Position numbers and translations under genes: made by a program
Notes under the pieces: generated by a model
What the model was told of the DNA's origin: nothing
The model's database searches: none
What the model saw: the letters and a program-made list of their open reading frames with translations, nothing else
DNA from: Branchiostoma floridae
Taxonomy: Eukaryota > Chordata > Leptocardii > Amphioxiformes > Branchiostomatidae
DNA: 64,000 nucleotides
Assembly (NCBI RefSeq): GCF_000003815.2
Contig: NC_049982.1
Coordinates: forward strand, 12,482,043 to 12,546,042
Direction: 5' to 3'
Part shown: one piece after another, positions 49,808 to 61,935 of the stretch
Layout: every line of letters begins with the position of its first letter
Numbering within the stretch: position 1 is the first letter of the stretch

Positions 49808-50768
49808 TCTTTTAGATGATTCATTTTAAGCCAAAATTTCCATACATCATAGCTCGTTTTTAATTGAGATATTGGTTGTTTTTATAACAATAATTGATTA
49901 AAAAGGTACTGCTACTAATCTAAATTTAGATGTATCCTATTTTGCTTATCGCACGCGATTAAACATGGTTGTAGGGAATGATTCTCATAGGGTTCAAAAC
50001 TGCCTCGTTTTGTAAGCTATATAAGGTGTTTCTCCTTGGGCCACTCTTGTTTTTACCCCATGTTGAAGACATACAAAGTGTAATGAATATTCTGTCACTT
50101 TCATGAAGAATTGTATACTGTACTTGTATACTAATTATTAGTTACATTTTGGGAGGGTGCTCTGACCTGCTCAAAATCTATGGAACATGAGCGACATTTG
50201 GCGGATTTAAAAATCATAACATCGGGTCATTGAGTGGAGCCTGAGACAACATCATAATTCCATGATAGTACTTGAAGACGATTTCAATTGTTAAGAGTTC
50301 TGAGATGTCCTAAATTTCTAAAGACTCAGAAAAGTAACTAGGAGACCATTCGTGTCAAGTTTAGATGGATGTTATCTATGTGTGACTATGACGAACTTTT
50401 CATGTGCCCAGATACATGTTGATGTTATTTGGTTGCGTTTCAACCCTCTTTGAAACCAGCTACTTACAGAACAAAAACACATAGCTACCTATTGCACATT
50501 CGAAAGTACAAATATGTGTAATAGAATGTAACGTCGCTAGGTGGCGCGGCAAACAAGTAACGTTCCGTTTTAACTTAGATTCAGTATGTATGTTCAGTAC
50601 CAGGAGTTCGGATGACTCGTTATCAAGGCCTTTCTTTGATTGCAATGTGCTTGTAGTTAATCAGTCGTCATTTCTAAAAATCTTGGAATCCATCAAACGA
50701 ATTAATTCCATGAAATGAAGTAGCTGTAAACGTGTGTTTCAGTTTATTAATGTAATACTCTGACATGT

Positions 50769-50774
50769 AATAAA
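50769..50774 (+). terminator. Candidate GH1 polyadenylation signal
   Basis: AATAAA in GTAATAAAGATG lies 960 bases after the GH1 stop and just before the second duplication unit begins. ATTAAA variants at 49897 and about 49963 are nearer alternatives. Position-based guess only. Confidence 0.35.
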
Positions 50775-51859
50775 GATGTAGAAAGATTTACCCAAGAACC
50801 TACCAAGATTCTTTCCTATTCTGGCGCGACTTCCCGCTCAGTGATGTGGTTGTAGAGAAAGATAACAGTATAACGAGGACACCATAAAACAGTTTTTATA
50901 CTATGAGAACAAAACAGGGAGGCAAACAAATACCCAATGGCGTAGGGTTTCCGGCCTATTCCGCATTGGCTCTGTAGCGAGGGCGTGGGGATCAAACCAT
51001 ATGGCCAAAGGGCGGGGAAATGTGACGTAAAGTCGGTTGATTTATCCTGACGTGAGATAAGCAAATCTGGGAAAATACACCTAAAACAGAGAGAAGTAGA
51101 AATTTGCAATAAGAAAACGATTGGTCCAGGCATGCTTCAAATATTGGGTTCTTTGATGACCAGAATCTGTTTTTCTCCTCTCTCTGTGTGGTCATGAGTC
51201 ATGACCGTTCACGCCTTGCTGGGAAATAATCCCGCGTTGTGAAGCCCGTTTGTGTGGCGTTGACGAAGTGGAAAACGGCAAAGTGTTTAAGAGATCTTGG
51301 GAAACGTGCGATTTTCGTATTAGTCATCGCTCAAGTTTGGTTAGTGAGTGATACTGTACATGTGTTTAAAGTGCCTGTATGTTTCCATATCGACGTTTAT
51401 AGATGACTTGTCGTAACTAGACTAAAGTAAGAAAGTTTAGTGTGGCCGTACGTCTTTAGCTGTGGGTTTGCAGCGACATCTTGCGAAAGTACTAAAACTG
51501 CAGCTGCATTTTATTGAACCATGACCTTTCGAAAAACAGGTCACGTCAGCAGCGCAATTGGACAAGAACATGTAAAGTAGGTCTCCAAGCGCATGTAATT
51601 GTAAGAAATAGTCGATTTGCCATAGCCGTTTTTGTTAGAACGAAATTGTGTGCTTACATGATGACACACTTATTTCGTTTTCTATCATGTTCCAGACGGT
51701 TTACCATTGTCATAAGGATGAGAACAAGTTGGAGACAAGTAGTCCATGGGCCAGAGGGGTTTTTGGTACCACCGAGAGGGACAAGTGCTATCATGGATTT
51801 TTTTTATTAGTAGGAACTAAAGTTTATTTTAAGCCATGATAACCAGTTGTCATGCACAG

Positions 51860-52103
51860 AGCACGTCACCGGAACGTACTGCGCCTGCGCAAACCCTGGT
51901 AGTTTGGGGCTTGGTTTGGTCAACGTTGCATTAAAATCCCGCTTGTTGCACAGTATATGTTAGAGACGTGGTTTCGTGTAAAACGTACACGGAGTTTTAC
52001 CCTTATATACGCACGTACGTTCTTAAATGCGGCCCTTTAGTAAACCGGGGGTTTAGCATGTCTATACTTTTCGCGCAGGCGCAGTACGTTCCGGTGACGT
52101 GCT
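51860..52103. mobile_element. 244-bp MITE, perfect 31-bp TIRs, 9-bp TSD
   Basis: The left TIR begins AGCACGTCACCGGAACGTAC at 51860 and continues ...TGCGCCTGCGC; the right TIR 52073-52103 is its exact 31-base complement. CATGCACAG flanks both sides (51851-51859 and 52104-52112). A 9-bp duplication suits Mutator-like transposases, but the TIR is short for them and 8 bp is possible if one base belongs to the element. No coding sequence. Perfect TIRs imply a recent insertion. Confidence 0.9.
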
Positions 52104-52597
52104 CATGCACAGCTTTCCTACTGTAATCACGTGACCAAGTGACGTCATCCAAATTGACCTGGCCGTTTGGTCATTTATTGAAAAAGACGAGATAAATATG
52201 TAAAACATCAATAATTTCCAATGAAAATTGGTTTACATGTGAAAAATACCACAAGAATTACAAAGTATTAAGTTTTTTGTCGGTTTTTAGCATCTTTTAA
52301 GTTATGAATCTTTAAAGGCTGATTTTTGGGGTAATTTTTGCGTAAAAATTACATTGTTTACTTTCCAAAACCAGGCATTTATTCAGCCTGCCTATGTGGC
52401 CTTGTTTGATACGTTTTCGTGATTTGCCACATCTTTACCTGCATTTTGGGCTTTAAAGCAACAAAATCCGTCAATTCCAGCAGGAGTTACGAGTATTTCA
52501 ATAATTACACCCAACGGACTTTTTATCGTCTGCGTTGTCGAACCCCGAAGCGACGCAAGCGTGGCGCGAGTGTAGTGAGAGTGGACCTTTAGCACGG

Positions 52598-52722
52598 AAC
52601 GCTCGTATCGCCTGAGGAAACTTTTGTGTGAAACATTACCGACATCTCCATAATGATTACGAAGAAAGGACACCTAGCTATAGACAGCCCAGTGCGGCTC
52701 TTCTGCATTTTTCTTTTGTCAC
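52598..52722 (+). repeat. Dispersed repeat, copy 1 (partner 54305-54430)
   Basis: CGTATCGCCTGAGGAAACTT, CCGACATCTCCATAATGATTA and GGACACCTAGCTATAGACAG occur in the same order here and at 54305-54430. A shorter third echo (TCTGCATTTTTCCTTGGTAA) lies near 52890. Non-coding; family unknown. Confidence 0.75.
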
Positions 52723-54304
52723 ATTTGTTTTTAACATGATGGCAAATACGACCAAACGACAATCAAATGTTCAGATTTTCATTTGTACATGTAAACACAC
52801 ACCAACGGATTTGCCCAGTCACCGGTCTGTGCGCAGGCGCCAACTGTGACAGCCTCTCTCTGGGCCCCTAGACTGATCTGGTCTGGTGTTTCTGCATTTT
52901 TCCTTGGTAACCGCATTGGTTCCGAACTCGCAAATTGGGCTGGTCGGTATAACCTCGAGTTCCAGACTTGCAGTTTCTTGGTTAAAAACAAAAACACAGA
53001 ACGAACGATTCCCGACTTGTCATCTCAAAGACGGTATGTGCTGTTTTGAACCTTTTGCATTTGTATTTAAAGATGATCATCACATTTTGTTACATCATTT
53101 TCCTATGTTGGTTACGTTTGTGTCTGTTGTATACAGTCACACCTGTCAAAGCGGGGGGGGGAGGGGCTGGAGAAATGTGGCTACTGTAGACAGGTGGCCA
53201 CTATAGAGAACATTTCTATCAATTGACCACGAGCAATAAGTTACACATGTTTTCAGTACCCACTAATTTTTCCCACCAAGTAACATTGTTAAAAACGTCG
53301 CACTTGCATCCGGCACCTCTAGGTTCGGTAGTGGTGTGGTTACCTCTAGATTTCGTGAATGATACATCTGCGTTCTCGAACCCAGTAGTGCTGCAAGCGT
53401 GCCCCAAGTGCAGTGAGATACCACCTTAACTATTTCTCGGGCCCGGCTATTGGGCGTTCTACCTGCCCAGACCCAGGGCTAGGCAAGCGTCGGCCCTTAG
53501 TTTCGACGTTCGATCTTTCTGGCAGCTGATCGTGAATTGTCTGATTATGACGAGGTAACTATGCATGTGGCAGTAGACTAGGGTGGGCGGGAAGCACTGC
53601 CAGTGCCGACCGAGGGGAAACTTTTATTACGAAGAAAATAAGGTGAAGTGCACTGTTACAGGTAACGTTTGTAACTCCTGCCTATGATATAACCCTTGGG
53701 TCGAAAAAAGCTGTCATTTTTGGCTATCGTAAATGGAGACACAGTAGGGGGTGTGACTGAAAAATGGGTACATGTATATCTATCATTTACAAGAAGCCTG
53801 AAATGGCATGAAGCATTGGAAAGAATGCTGATTCTAAAGCAAAATATAGAGAACGTTTTCATGTAAGAAAGCTGACAAAATGTCCTGCAGAATGAAAGAA
53901 TATATACTGTTGGTGCAGAAACGTTGACAAAACATTTCATCAACATCTTTCATTGACGTCGTCAAATAAAGATGGTCAGAATGGTGTAAAAATGTTTAAA
54001 GAGCAATTATCATGTTGCTTTCCTGTATCTATCTGAGGTGAATAAAACGGAGAAACTTCAATGTGGACGTTGTCTGGACTTAATGAATAGTTATACAACT
54101 TGCATAAATGGTATGAAGTGGGTGGTTACGACCTAAAACCTGCACGATAAATCAACTGTGATATTAATTAAGCAGTAAATAAAGATTTGTGAGGAAAATC
54201 ATTTTGCAAATACATATATTACATTTATCGGTATTAAATTTTTTGCAAACACCGATGCAATATTTTGGTGTCACAATTAAGAAATGCCTTCTCATGAGCG
54301 CACA

Positions 54305-54430
54305 AAATGCCCGTATCGCCTGAGGAAAACTTTTGAGGGAAACAATACCGACATCTCCATAATGATTACCAAGAAGGGACACCTAGCTATAGACAGACCA
54401 GTGTGGCTCTTCTGCATTTTTCTTTGGTCC
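54305..54430 (+). repeat. Dispersed repeat, copy 2 (partner 52598-52722)
   Basis: Same blocks as the partner with about one difference in ten by eye. It abuts the left flank of the DNA transposon at 54475. Confidence 0.75.
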
Positions 54431-54474
54431 CCGCATTTATGTCAAACCCACAAGCTGGACAGATCGTTAAAGCC

Positions 54475-55461
54475 TGGGCACAACCCACCGTACGTGCAAT
54501 TTGTCCGTACGTTTTTTTGTGGAGGCCACGTCCGACACGTATTCCTGAAAACGTGGGGAACGACTGGCAAGAGCAGGGAGGGAGTACGTCAACGCATGTC
54601 ACTCGCACGGTTGCGCAAGGTGTAAGTACGTGGTCTGCACGCCACGCCTGGCTGCGAGCGGTTGCGTTCATCGTTCGTTACGGAAGTGGTAGGTGAGTTG
54701 CACGTGCTTACAACGTACGGTCTCTGTGCGATTACGGTCTCTGTTAACGTATGCAGGCCCTACTTACACGTGCTACTTACGTACGGTTTCCTTACTCGCA
54801 TGGTGTAAGTGCGTTCAGGTGCGATGAACGTAAGTTTTTCGGGGATGTATATATAGGACGACCTTTCAAGGTCTTTCTTTTGGGCGGCTCTGGTCGAAGC
54901 TGCTACTGATGCAACTGACGGCTTCTTCTGCGTCTTCTTGCGCATCTTGGAGACGGGTTGGCAGTCTTTCGTCGACTCGGCTCTATATCCTGCAGAAACC
55001 ATGTGCTCAATGCCACGTGCGTTGTACGTGCGGAGCACCTGCTCATTCGTTACAGTGCAGGTGTGTTGTGCGTCGGCATTCACAGGTGAACAAGTGAAGC
55101 GCGAATTAAGCACGGAACACGCAATCACCACGTCCGTAGCACGCACGTTCTACGTGCGCCGTCCGTACAGCAATTGACTGTGAGAACACTTTAATACACT
55201 CAGGGAGCCAGTGCGTTGTACGCTCATTGGCTGTACATGGCAGGTGCGTCGCCCGTACTGGCACGTACGGAGGGCGAATCCGCAGCCCGAACGCAGAGAA
55301 AGTTCCGCATGCACTTAAATTTCTACGGCGTGTCTGCATGCTCCCAAATCCGTCGAATTCCCTACGAGCTCGTACGGAGACGGTACTTACCACTTACGGA
55401 CACCAAAAGATTGCCAACGTTTTGGCACGTATTTGCACGTACGGCGGGTTGTGCCCCTAGC
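54475..55461. mobile_element. 987-bp non-autonomous DNA transposon, CGTACG-rich
   Basis: TTAAAGCC flanks both ends (54467-54474 and 55462-55469), an 8-bp target duplication. Inverted ends: left TGGGCACAACCCACCGTACG, right the complement of GGGGCACAACCCGCCGTACG, with four extra outer bases (CTAG region) on the right. The interior is packed with CGTACG, ACTTACG, GCACGT and their complements on both strands, unlike any neighbouring DNA. A TATATATAGG sits at about 54847. ORFs of 60-130 codons exist but show no transposase motif. An 8-bp duplication suits hAT- or P-type transposases. Confidence 0.8.
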
Positions 55462-55469
55462 TTAAAGCC

Positions 55470-57099
55470 GGGAACGGGTTTTCTGTGCGTTCAAATCTAG
55501 GCACGCGTTAAAAATCTGCGCGTCAAAAATAAAGTCCTTGAAATATGCCAGCAAATGTGCAGTGAGAAATTCTTATTCTTGTGACCCCATTATATGATTT
55601 TCCATCTGTTACCTGGATTTGGGGTTTGAAAAGCCCCAGATTTTTAGGTCTTTTGGAATAGGTTAATTTGCAAAATATCCAGAATATTTCAAAATCAATT
55701 AAGTTTGACGCAAATACATGGGAAAAGTACTAACGTGTATCGTTTTGTAGAATATTAGGCTTTACTCAATTCTATAAGCTTCATTTCTCAAGCAGATTGT
55801 TTCACATGCAAATTTCAAGGAGACAGTTCCACATCTAAACTATCAATCACCTGGCAACCCAAACCCAACCATGGCTGTATTCACAACCAAGAATAACGAA
55901 ACGGAACGTTCATGGTGACAAATTTATCCGTTTTAGCTTGCCAAACGGATGAACCGTTTCATTTTTTTGCATCGTGAACAGGGCCTTCCATATGATATTT
56001 AAGTACACTTTACCATTGCTGATCACGAAGGTACCGTACCGCCAAAAGCGACTGCTATTGCCGTCTATAGGACCCGAGTCGCAGTGTGGTTTCTGACTGA
56101 CTGCCAATGACTTTAAACCACTGCAAATATTTTCTCCTTCGCGCAAAAGTATGTCCCCGCAATCTCAAATACATGTACAGCTAATAGACAATGGACTGGT
56201 AGAGAACATATTTTATTGAGTTTGTCACGTGCACAGCAAGTTGTCTCCCAAATCATAATGCCGGCTTTGACGGCTTTTGGCGGACGTGCGTCTTTTTATG
56301 GCGCCGACACGCGCAGGACCCGCCCACGACCTCCCACAATATCATTTTCTTTTGCTCCCAATAACTATTTCATACATGTTGTCGGTATTGCGCTTCTACA
56401 CAGGCAATTATCGGCCTAATTGTACCGCGTATGCCGATTTTAAGCACGCATATTCAGTACATTTGGCGACGATGTTTGACAAATTTACGTGCATTATTGG
56501 TGACTTTTCATCGTGCAGATAAGCGAAGTCACTAACAATGGAGTGAATGGAAGCTGGTTTGGAATTTAAGGATTCCGTGCAATTGACTGAAGTGTGCGTT
56601 TATCCGACGCGCAATTAACTGGCTTCTATTGTATACCACTTTGAAACTCAGATTTTAAACAAATAGTATTCCTAAGATTTTAGCATTGAATCAGCATTTG
56701 ATATGTCCCTTACAATGATTCCAATTTTTATGAACAGCCCTCTTGCTGAATCGTTGCTGTGAATTGCCTCGTTGTTGTAAATATGCCAGGAGGCATGTGA
56801 GTCTTGTTGTTGTTGTTATACAGAAAAAAGATAAGATGACCTAGGATTATGCTCCATATCATCCATATATAATTGAGTCAGACTTACAACGTTCACAGAA
56901 ACACAATAAAAAGTCATTTTGAGGACTTTTAACATAATGATGGCACAAGACATCGATAAACGTTTGCATTGAAAAAAGGAAGATGACATATACAGTGGCA
57001 AGATGCCAAAATAGCGACCTGATTTCTGTCTCCTGACTTCTTTGCTAAAAATGTCTACTTTTCTTACGCACCTAGCCAAGGAGCTAAACTAACCACTAA
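55470..57099. other. No gene recognised
   Basis: AT-rich non-coding sequence in the part of unit 2 that has no counterpart in unit 1. Confidence 0.4.
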
Positions 57100-58200
57100 G
57101 AACCCTACCACTGTTTATGAATCGTTCAGTGTAATTGGTCAAGTCTTGATGATAGAGTACTTTAGCACCATTTCCATGGTAACCGTCATGAAAAATCTGC
57201 CTATTTCAAAATGTCTACAAATATTGTTTAGAGGTCCAAATGGCCGATAGAATGGCGTATGTCACCTGATCATGATTTATTAACTAAACTAGAAAGTCCG
57301 TCCGCACCCTCATACTGAATTTCAGGTCATTTGGTTTTAGTACAGAGGCATACCCAAAACTATATGTTTTTAGTCTGAAAATAGCAAAAAAAATCCCAAA
57401 ATTCAACAATTTCAAGAAACGTATTCCGAAAGTAAAAATGAAATAATGTGGGCACATAGCCTACACACCTCCAAACCAAATTTCAGGTCATTTTGTTTCA
57501 ATACAATGGCACAGGAGCCAAAAATATATATTTTTAGTCAAAAATGGCCCAAAATCCCCAAATAACTCATTTTTGAAGTAATGTAAGCACAAATTGTTCA
57601 TAGTGCCCTGTGAGCAAATGCCCAATGCACCTCTGTATCAAATTTCAGGTCATTAGGTTGTAATACCAGGGTACAGGGGTCCAAAATATATATTTTCTGT
57701 CAAAAATGACTAAACACCCTAACTGAAACAATTTTTAAGGTCTCTACCAAAAAAAGAGAGGAAAAAAGTCTGGGGGTATTTGCTATCTCTACCTCCATGC
57801 CAAATTGCAACTCACTTGGGCCAAAGATGAAAAAGTTGAATCCATTTATTTAAAGATTTGGCAGGAGAAACACTGCAAAAAAACAATATACATGTATTTC
57901 AATCCACACTGTAGTATGGATTAAAATACTAAAAAGTTCTATTTATTTCTTACCTAACTAAAATGTTTTCTAAGAGCCCTTACATTAGTTATGAATCGTT
58001 CGGTGTCATTGGTCATGCCTTGATAATGGCTAAATTTCAAAAACATCCAACAATGGCTTGTTTAGCAACTTTCCTGTAAGAAAATGCTATTTTTCACCGT
58101 TGCCATGGCAACCATTGTGGAAATTTGTCTAAATTTATTTCAAAATGGTTCCAAATATATTCAACAGGTATTTGTATGATCTAAGTGCAGAGAAATACTC
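57100..58200. repeat. Degenerate higher-order tandem repeat
   Basis: AAATTTCAGGTCATT recurs at about 57320, 57481 and 57640, with a decayed fourth unit near 57798, a period of about 160. Each is followed by an AGGGTACAGGGGTCCAAAA-like block and a TATATTTTTAGTCAAAAA block. Around these, TTATGAATCGTTC(A/G)GTGT occurs at about 57116 and 57990, followed in both by TTGCCATGGCAACC-like sequence, giving a larger period of about 875. Non-coding, AT-rich, old. Confidence 0.65.
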
Positions 58201-60129
58201 ATCAAATGTGGTTGGGGATTATTAAAACCACTTTTGATGACTTGTAATAAACGATTTTTGGTAGTTCTATAGATTTGAGTGACGTCACAAAATCACGTGA
58301 TAATTCCTATAAAGCTGGGCATCTGACATGGTTATCATGCAAAATAATGAAGTAGAGGAATCAACCTTTTCAAAAAAGTAAGTCACCCTTTGTCCCTTTG
58401 TTTGGTACCAAATGGCCATTTTGGGGGACCTGGCCCATGGACTAAAGGCCCTACAGACTCATCAGGGCCGGGCATGGCTGAAGCATTATGCGCCGAGCCG
58501 ATCTTATAAAAGTATTATAACACTCCGACAGTCGCCTAAAACTTTCAACTTAACGCACATGTACACTACGGTTCATTCGACCATTTAGATATCTGTACAT
58601 GTAGACGGTCCAGATATGCAAATATCAATGTGGCAAGCTAAGTAAAATCGTTTCTCAAAATAATTCCTGTGTGCTTTATAGTTATGCCATGGATACATTT
58701 TTTAGAACTCGCTGTCTTCCTCGGTACACTGCCCGCGTTTTGATCTTGTGCTGCGTAAATTGTAAGGCTCCAATTAACACTACTGTCGTTAGATGACGCC
58801 CCTAAACAAGGTGTACTACTACTATGTGAAGAAACTAGAACATGTTGACTGTTCTGTCAAAACTGTCGCTTCAAGATTGTCAGCTCATTGATTACATAAT
58901 CCACCAACATAAGAGTCATCCGAAAATGGTATGTTTCAGGTTATGACCCTTGTCCTGAAAAAAAGTCTGTTGGTAGGGAGTTGATTCTCTTTTTTTTCTT
59001 CTTATTTTACAGATAAGCACTATAAAAGGGTCGGTCGTTGAACCACAAAAAAGATAACGTTATGTTCCCAAAGTAACATCTGTCAAAAAAAAGCAGGGAC
59101 AAAAAGCAAGGACAACTCTCTAGCATCACTTCAAGCTGCAAGAGAGACCTTGAACTCATGGTGGCTATGTCTCGAAACAATTTGCCCAAGGCATGGGTGT
59201 TCTCTGTTTGTTACATTTAGTGCGCAGGTATTATCGAGTACATCAGTTGTACGGCAAACAACAGAGGAATATCCTGCGACAAGGCGTCTAAAGAACATCT
59301 CAAGTGAAGTTTAGCGTCTCATATCTCAGGTAAAACTTTTTGTAGGCCATGGAGTGTGTTTAGTAACGCCACCGCCGACATACTAGTTTCTTTGTTTTGG
59401 ACAAACAATCAGTTTGTTTTGGGTAACCGTGACACCAGTCCTGTAAGTACAAGCTGCATGAGAGCTACAGGCTGTAAAGTTTGATCCATTTACACTAGTA
59501 TTTGTTTTGATGAGTGTTGTGGGTTATATAACATACTCGATACATGGCTCTACTCAAACACGGGGCCTTCGGCTTTATTACCCATTCGAGACCACCTTGC
59601 CACCGTTTTGTGCACACTGACTACAGGTTCTGTAAATTCTAATGACGTTTGGGAGAGTGAACAACCCTTTCCACCAGAACATGACATTGCCACTATATTG
59701 AAATATGCCAACATGAGTACAAATCAGGTATCGCGGCAGACGCCTCAGGTCACAGGTCATTTAGGTGACACAATAACACCACCGCCAAGAACAGCAACGT
59801 CAAATTATCTTCTGTTTTTTTTTACCAAAGACCAAGACTGAAAAATATTCAAATGTCAACCGTCAATGCAATGGGTAGATCACGTGAGAGCTTGCCGTAA
59901 CAATGACAGGTGATCACGTTACACGGGTACCTTACTGCTGACCTGAGAAGTATGCGCAGGTGAGGTCGTAAGGTGGAAGGCATTTGGAATACGTCAGGAG
60001 AGTCTTACTTGGAACAATCCTTTCAACTCCTTCAGCTGAACATAAGAGTGAGGTAAGCAACGTTGGGTATTCTCTTACAACCATGATCGTCCTAATGGTG
60101 GAATGTTGGTTGGACCTGGGATCATAAAG

Positions 60130-60428
60130 GGAAGGGCACCATTGTTGTTGTTGTTCACCTTGTGGCACATAGATTGCTTTCCAGATAAAGTTTCCTTGCT
60201 GCTTCTGCAGCAGGGTATATTCCTACAGGGAGAGGTCGATAGCCTTCCCCTTTAATTTGCTGTTCGAACGCTGGACCGACATTTGACGTCGCTGCCAAAA
60301 CACAGGTGCAGTCCCAACCAAGATCCTTTCCAGGATTTGTACCTTGGTCTTCCAGTTACCAACTAATTGGAACCAGAATCTCAACTGCGAGGCTGGCACC
60401 AGTTGAGCTACAGGGACATCCCTGAAAG
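60130..60428 (-). mobile_element. tRNA-derived SINE
   Basis: Read on the minus strand, the head has an RNA polymerase III A box (TGTAGCTCAACTGG, 60412-60399) and a B box (GGTACAAATCC, 60343-60333) at tRNA-like spacing of about 56 bases. An unrelated body follows (AAGGATCTTGGTTGGGACTG...GCAGCAAGGAAACTTTATCTGG). Amphioxus is known to carry tRNA-related SINEs. The 3' boundary is not certain. The ORF across it is an artefact. Confidence 0.7.
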
Positions 60429-60634
60429 GGAACACCATTTGGGTGTTCAATAATTGCCAATTTTCAGATTGACACTGTCTTACACAATTTAGCGTTGTGC
60501 TGGTGCTTAAAATACACAGGTGGGAAAATACAGGTTGTTTTCTTTGTGCTAGCGTTACTGGCAAGGATTGAAGAAAGGTAATACATTCAAGAGGCTTTTG
60601 TAAAACAGATGTCTATTGGACAACCGCCTGATCC

Positions 60635-60775
60635 ACACACACAGACACACACAGACACAAGCACAGGCAAATAGACAAAGACAGACAAAGAGAAGTACAG
60701 AGATACAGACGCACACACAAGAACCCCCACCGACACACCCACCCACATACACAGACACACAAACACACTCACACA

Positions 60776-60828
<53 letters not shown>

Positions 60829-60830
60829 CC
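60635..60830. repeat. (CA)n-rich microsatellite
   Basis: CACACAGA-type imperfect repeats merge into about 45 bases of pure CA near 60780-60826. The ORFs on both strands here are repeat translations. Confidence 0.95.
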
Positions 60831-60984
60831 ACCACGTCTCGATCGTGATGTTTTTTTATCTAGTGCGAACAGATGCTGTTACAGTTTCAACGTAACCAGA
60901 AACCTTGGAGTGGCCTTCAGGTCTCACTTTGAAATGACCTTCAGGTCTTGTTACGGCGTGACCATTAAGTAAAAAAAAAATACA

Positions 60985-60986
60985 TA

Positions 60987-61031
<45 letters not shown>

Positions 61032-61045
61032 AAGCAGACAGACAG
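60985..61045. repeat. (CA)n and (GACA)n microsatellite
   Basis: CACA run of about 40 bases followed by AGACAGACAGACA. Confidence 0.95.
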
Positions 61046-61331
61046 ACACACCGTTGAAACACGCGCGCACACTCGAACGAGTTGAAGACATCATTTGTTA
61101 GACTGGAAAGACGAGTGCTTCTTTCATGGTCAGATCGTTTAGCATACCAGTGCCATGGCGCTGACGAACACACGAAGCGCTCGGGTCAGGAACATACTTT
61201 ACAATGCTACCACACTCCAGAAACAAGTGTGTTATATTTTTTAGATGTGTTTCCTCTGGTTTAAAAGGCATTGCATAATCAACTTGACATTGAGTTGGGA
61301 TCAGGCAGGATTTATGTTACACAGCATTAAC

Positions 61332-61894
61332 AATGATAACAAAGGTGGATCCGCTAAAAACAAATTGAGGTCTTACAGACTGTTCAAGTCAACCTATAAT
61401 GTAGAACAATACCTGGATATTGACAATATTCGGCACAGGACGGCCGTCACAAAACTACGAGTCAGTTGCCACAAATTACACATCGAAACCGGAAGACATA
61501 ACCGCACTCCTCTAGAACAACGAATATGTAGATACTGCAATCTAGATAAGTTAGAAGACGAACATCATTTTGTAGTAGAATGTAGTTTGTACAAGAAAGA
61601 GAGAGCTGAACTCTACAGACTAATAGAACCCATGTTCCCCCACTTCATACATCTAAGTAATATAGACAAATTTATATTCCTTATGAATCTAGACAAACCT
61701 TTACTTATAAAGCATATCTGTTCTTACATTTTCAATATCACAAAGAAACGAGAAGAAGCCGAATGTACGCAGTAGATTACGATCCTTGAGTAGTGTAGAT
61801 TCATTGTATCATTATATCATGTTGTATCATTTGTTGTGACCTGTACTAAACCCAGTGGGTATGAATGTACAATAAAGGTCTTCATTCATCCATT
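61332..61894 (+). mobile_element. 5'-truncated non-LTR retrotransposon tail
   Basis: CATTAAC at 61325-61331 and 61895-61901 flanks the insert; the partner site in unit 1 (about 39555) has a single CATTGAC and no insert. The frame to the stop at 61775 carries RTAVTKLRVSCHKL, a CRYCN-x8-HHFVVEC zinc-knuckle-like C-x2-C-x8-H-x4-C motif, and NITKKREEAE. This is the C-terminal domain of a jockey/CR1/L2-type ORF2. The 3' end is ACAATAAAGGTCTTCATTC plus CATT repeats, not poly(A). Same family as 29645-29990. Confidence 0.88.
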
Positions 61895-61935
61895 CATTAA
61901 CCCCCAGTACTCACCACCCCTGTACCACACCTATT

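Larger units (their letters stand above)
34660..50918 (+). repeat. Segmental tandem duplication, unit 1
   Basis: From GAGGCAAACAAATACCCAAT at about 34660 the sequence is collinear with the stretch starting at about 50919. Matching blocks include 34660-35005 with 50919-51285, 35620-35990 with 51384-51720, 36040-36230 with 58480-58700, 37230-37510 with 58725-59000, 37795-38240 with 59545-59850, 38570-39000 with 59940-60390, 39480-39560 with 61285-61330, 39670-40090 with 62090-62670, and the GH1 5' exons. Homology extends through non-coding DNA and introns, so this is a genomic duplication and not a retrocopy. The unit is about 16.3 kb and contains the complete GH1 gene. Confidence 0.85.

Noticed and set aside
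60555-61173. His/Thr- and Val/Cys-rich ORFs
   Set aside because: Translations of (CA)n repeats; they appear in several frames at once.
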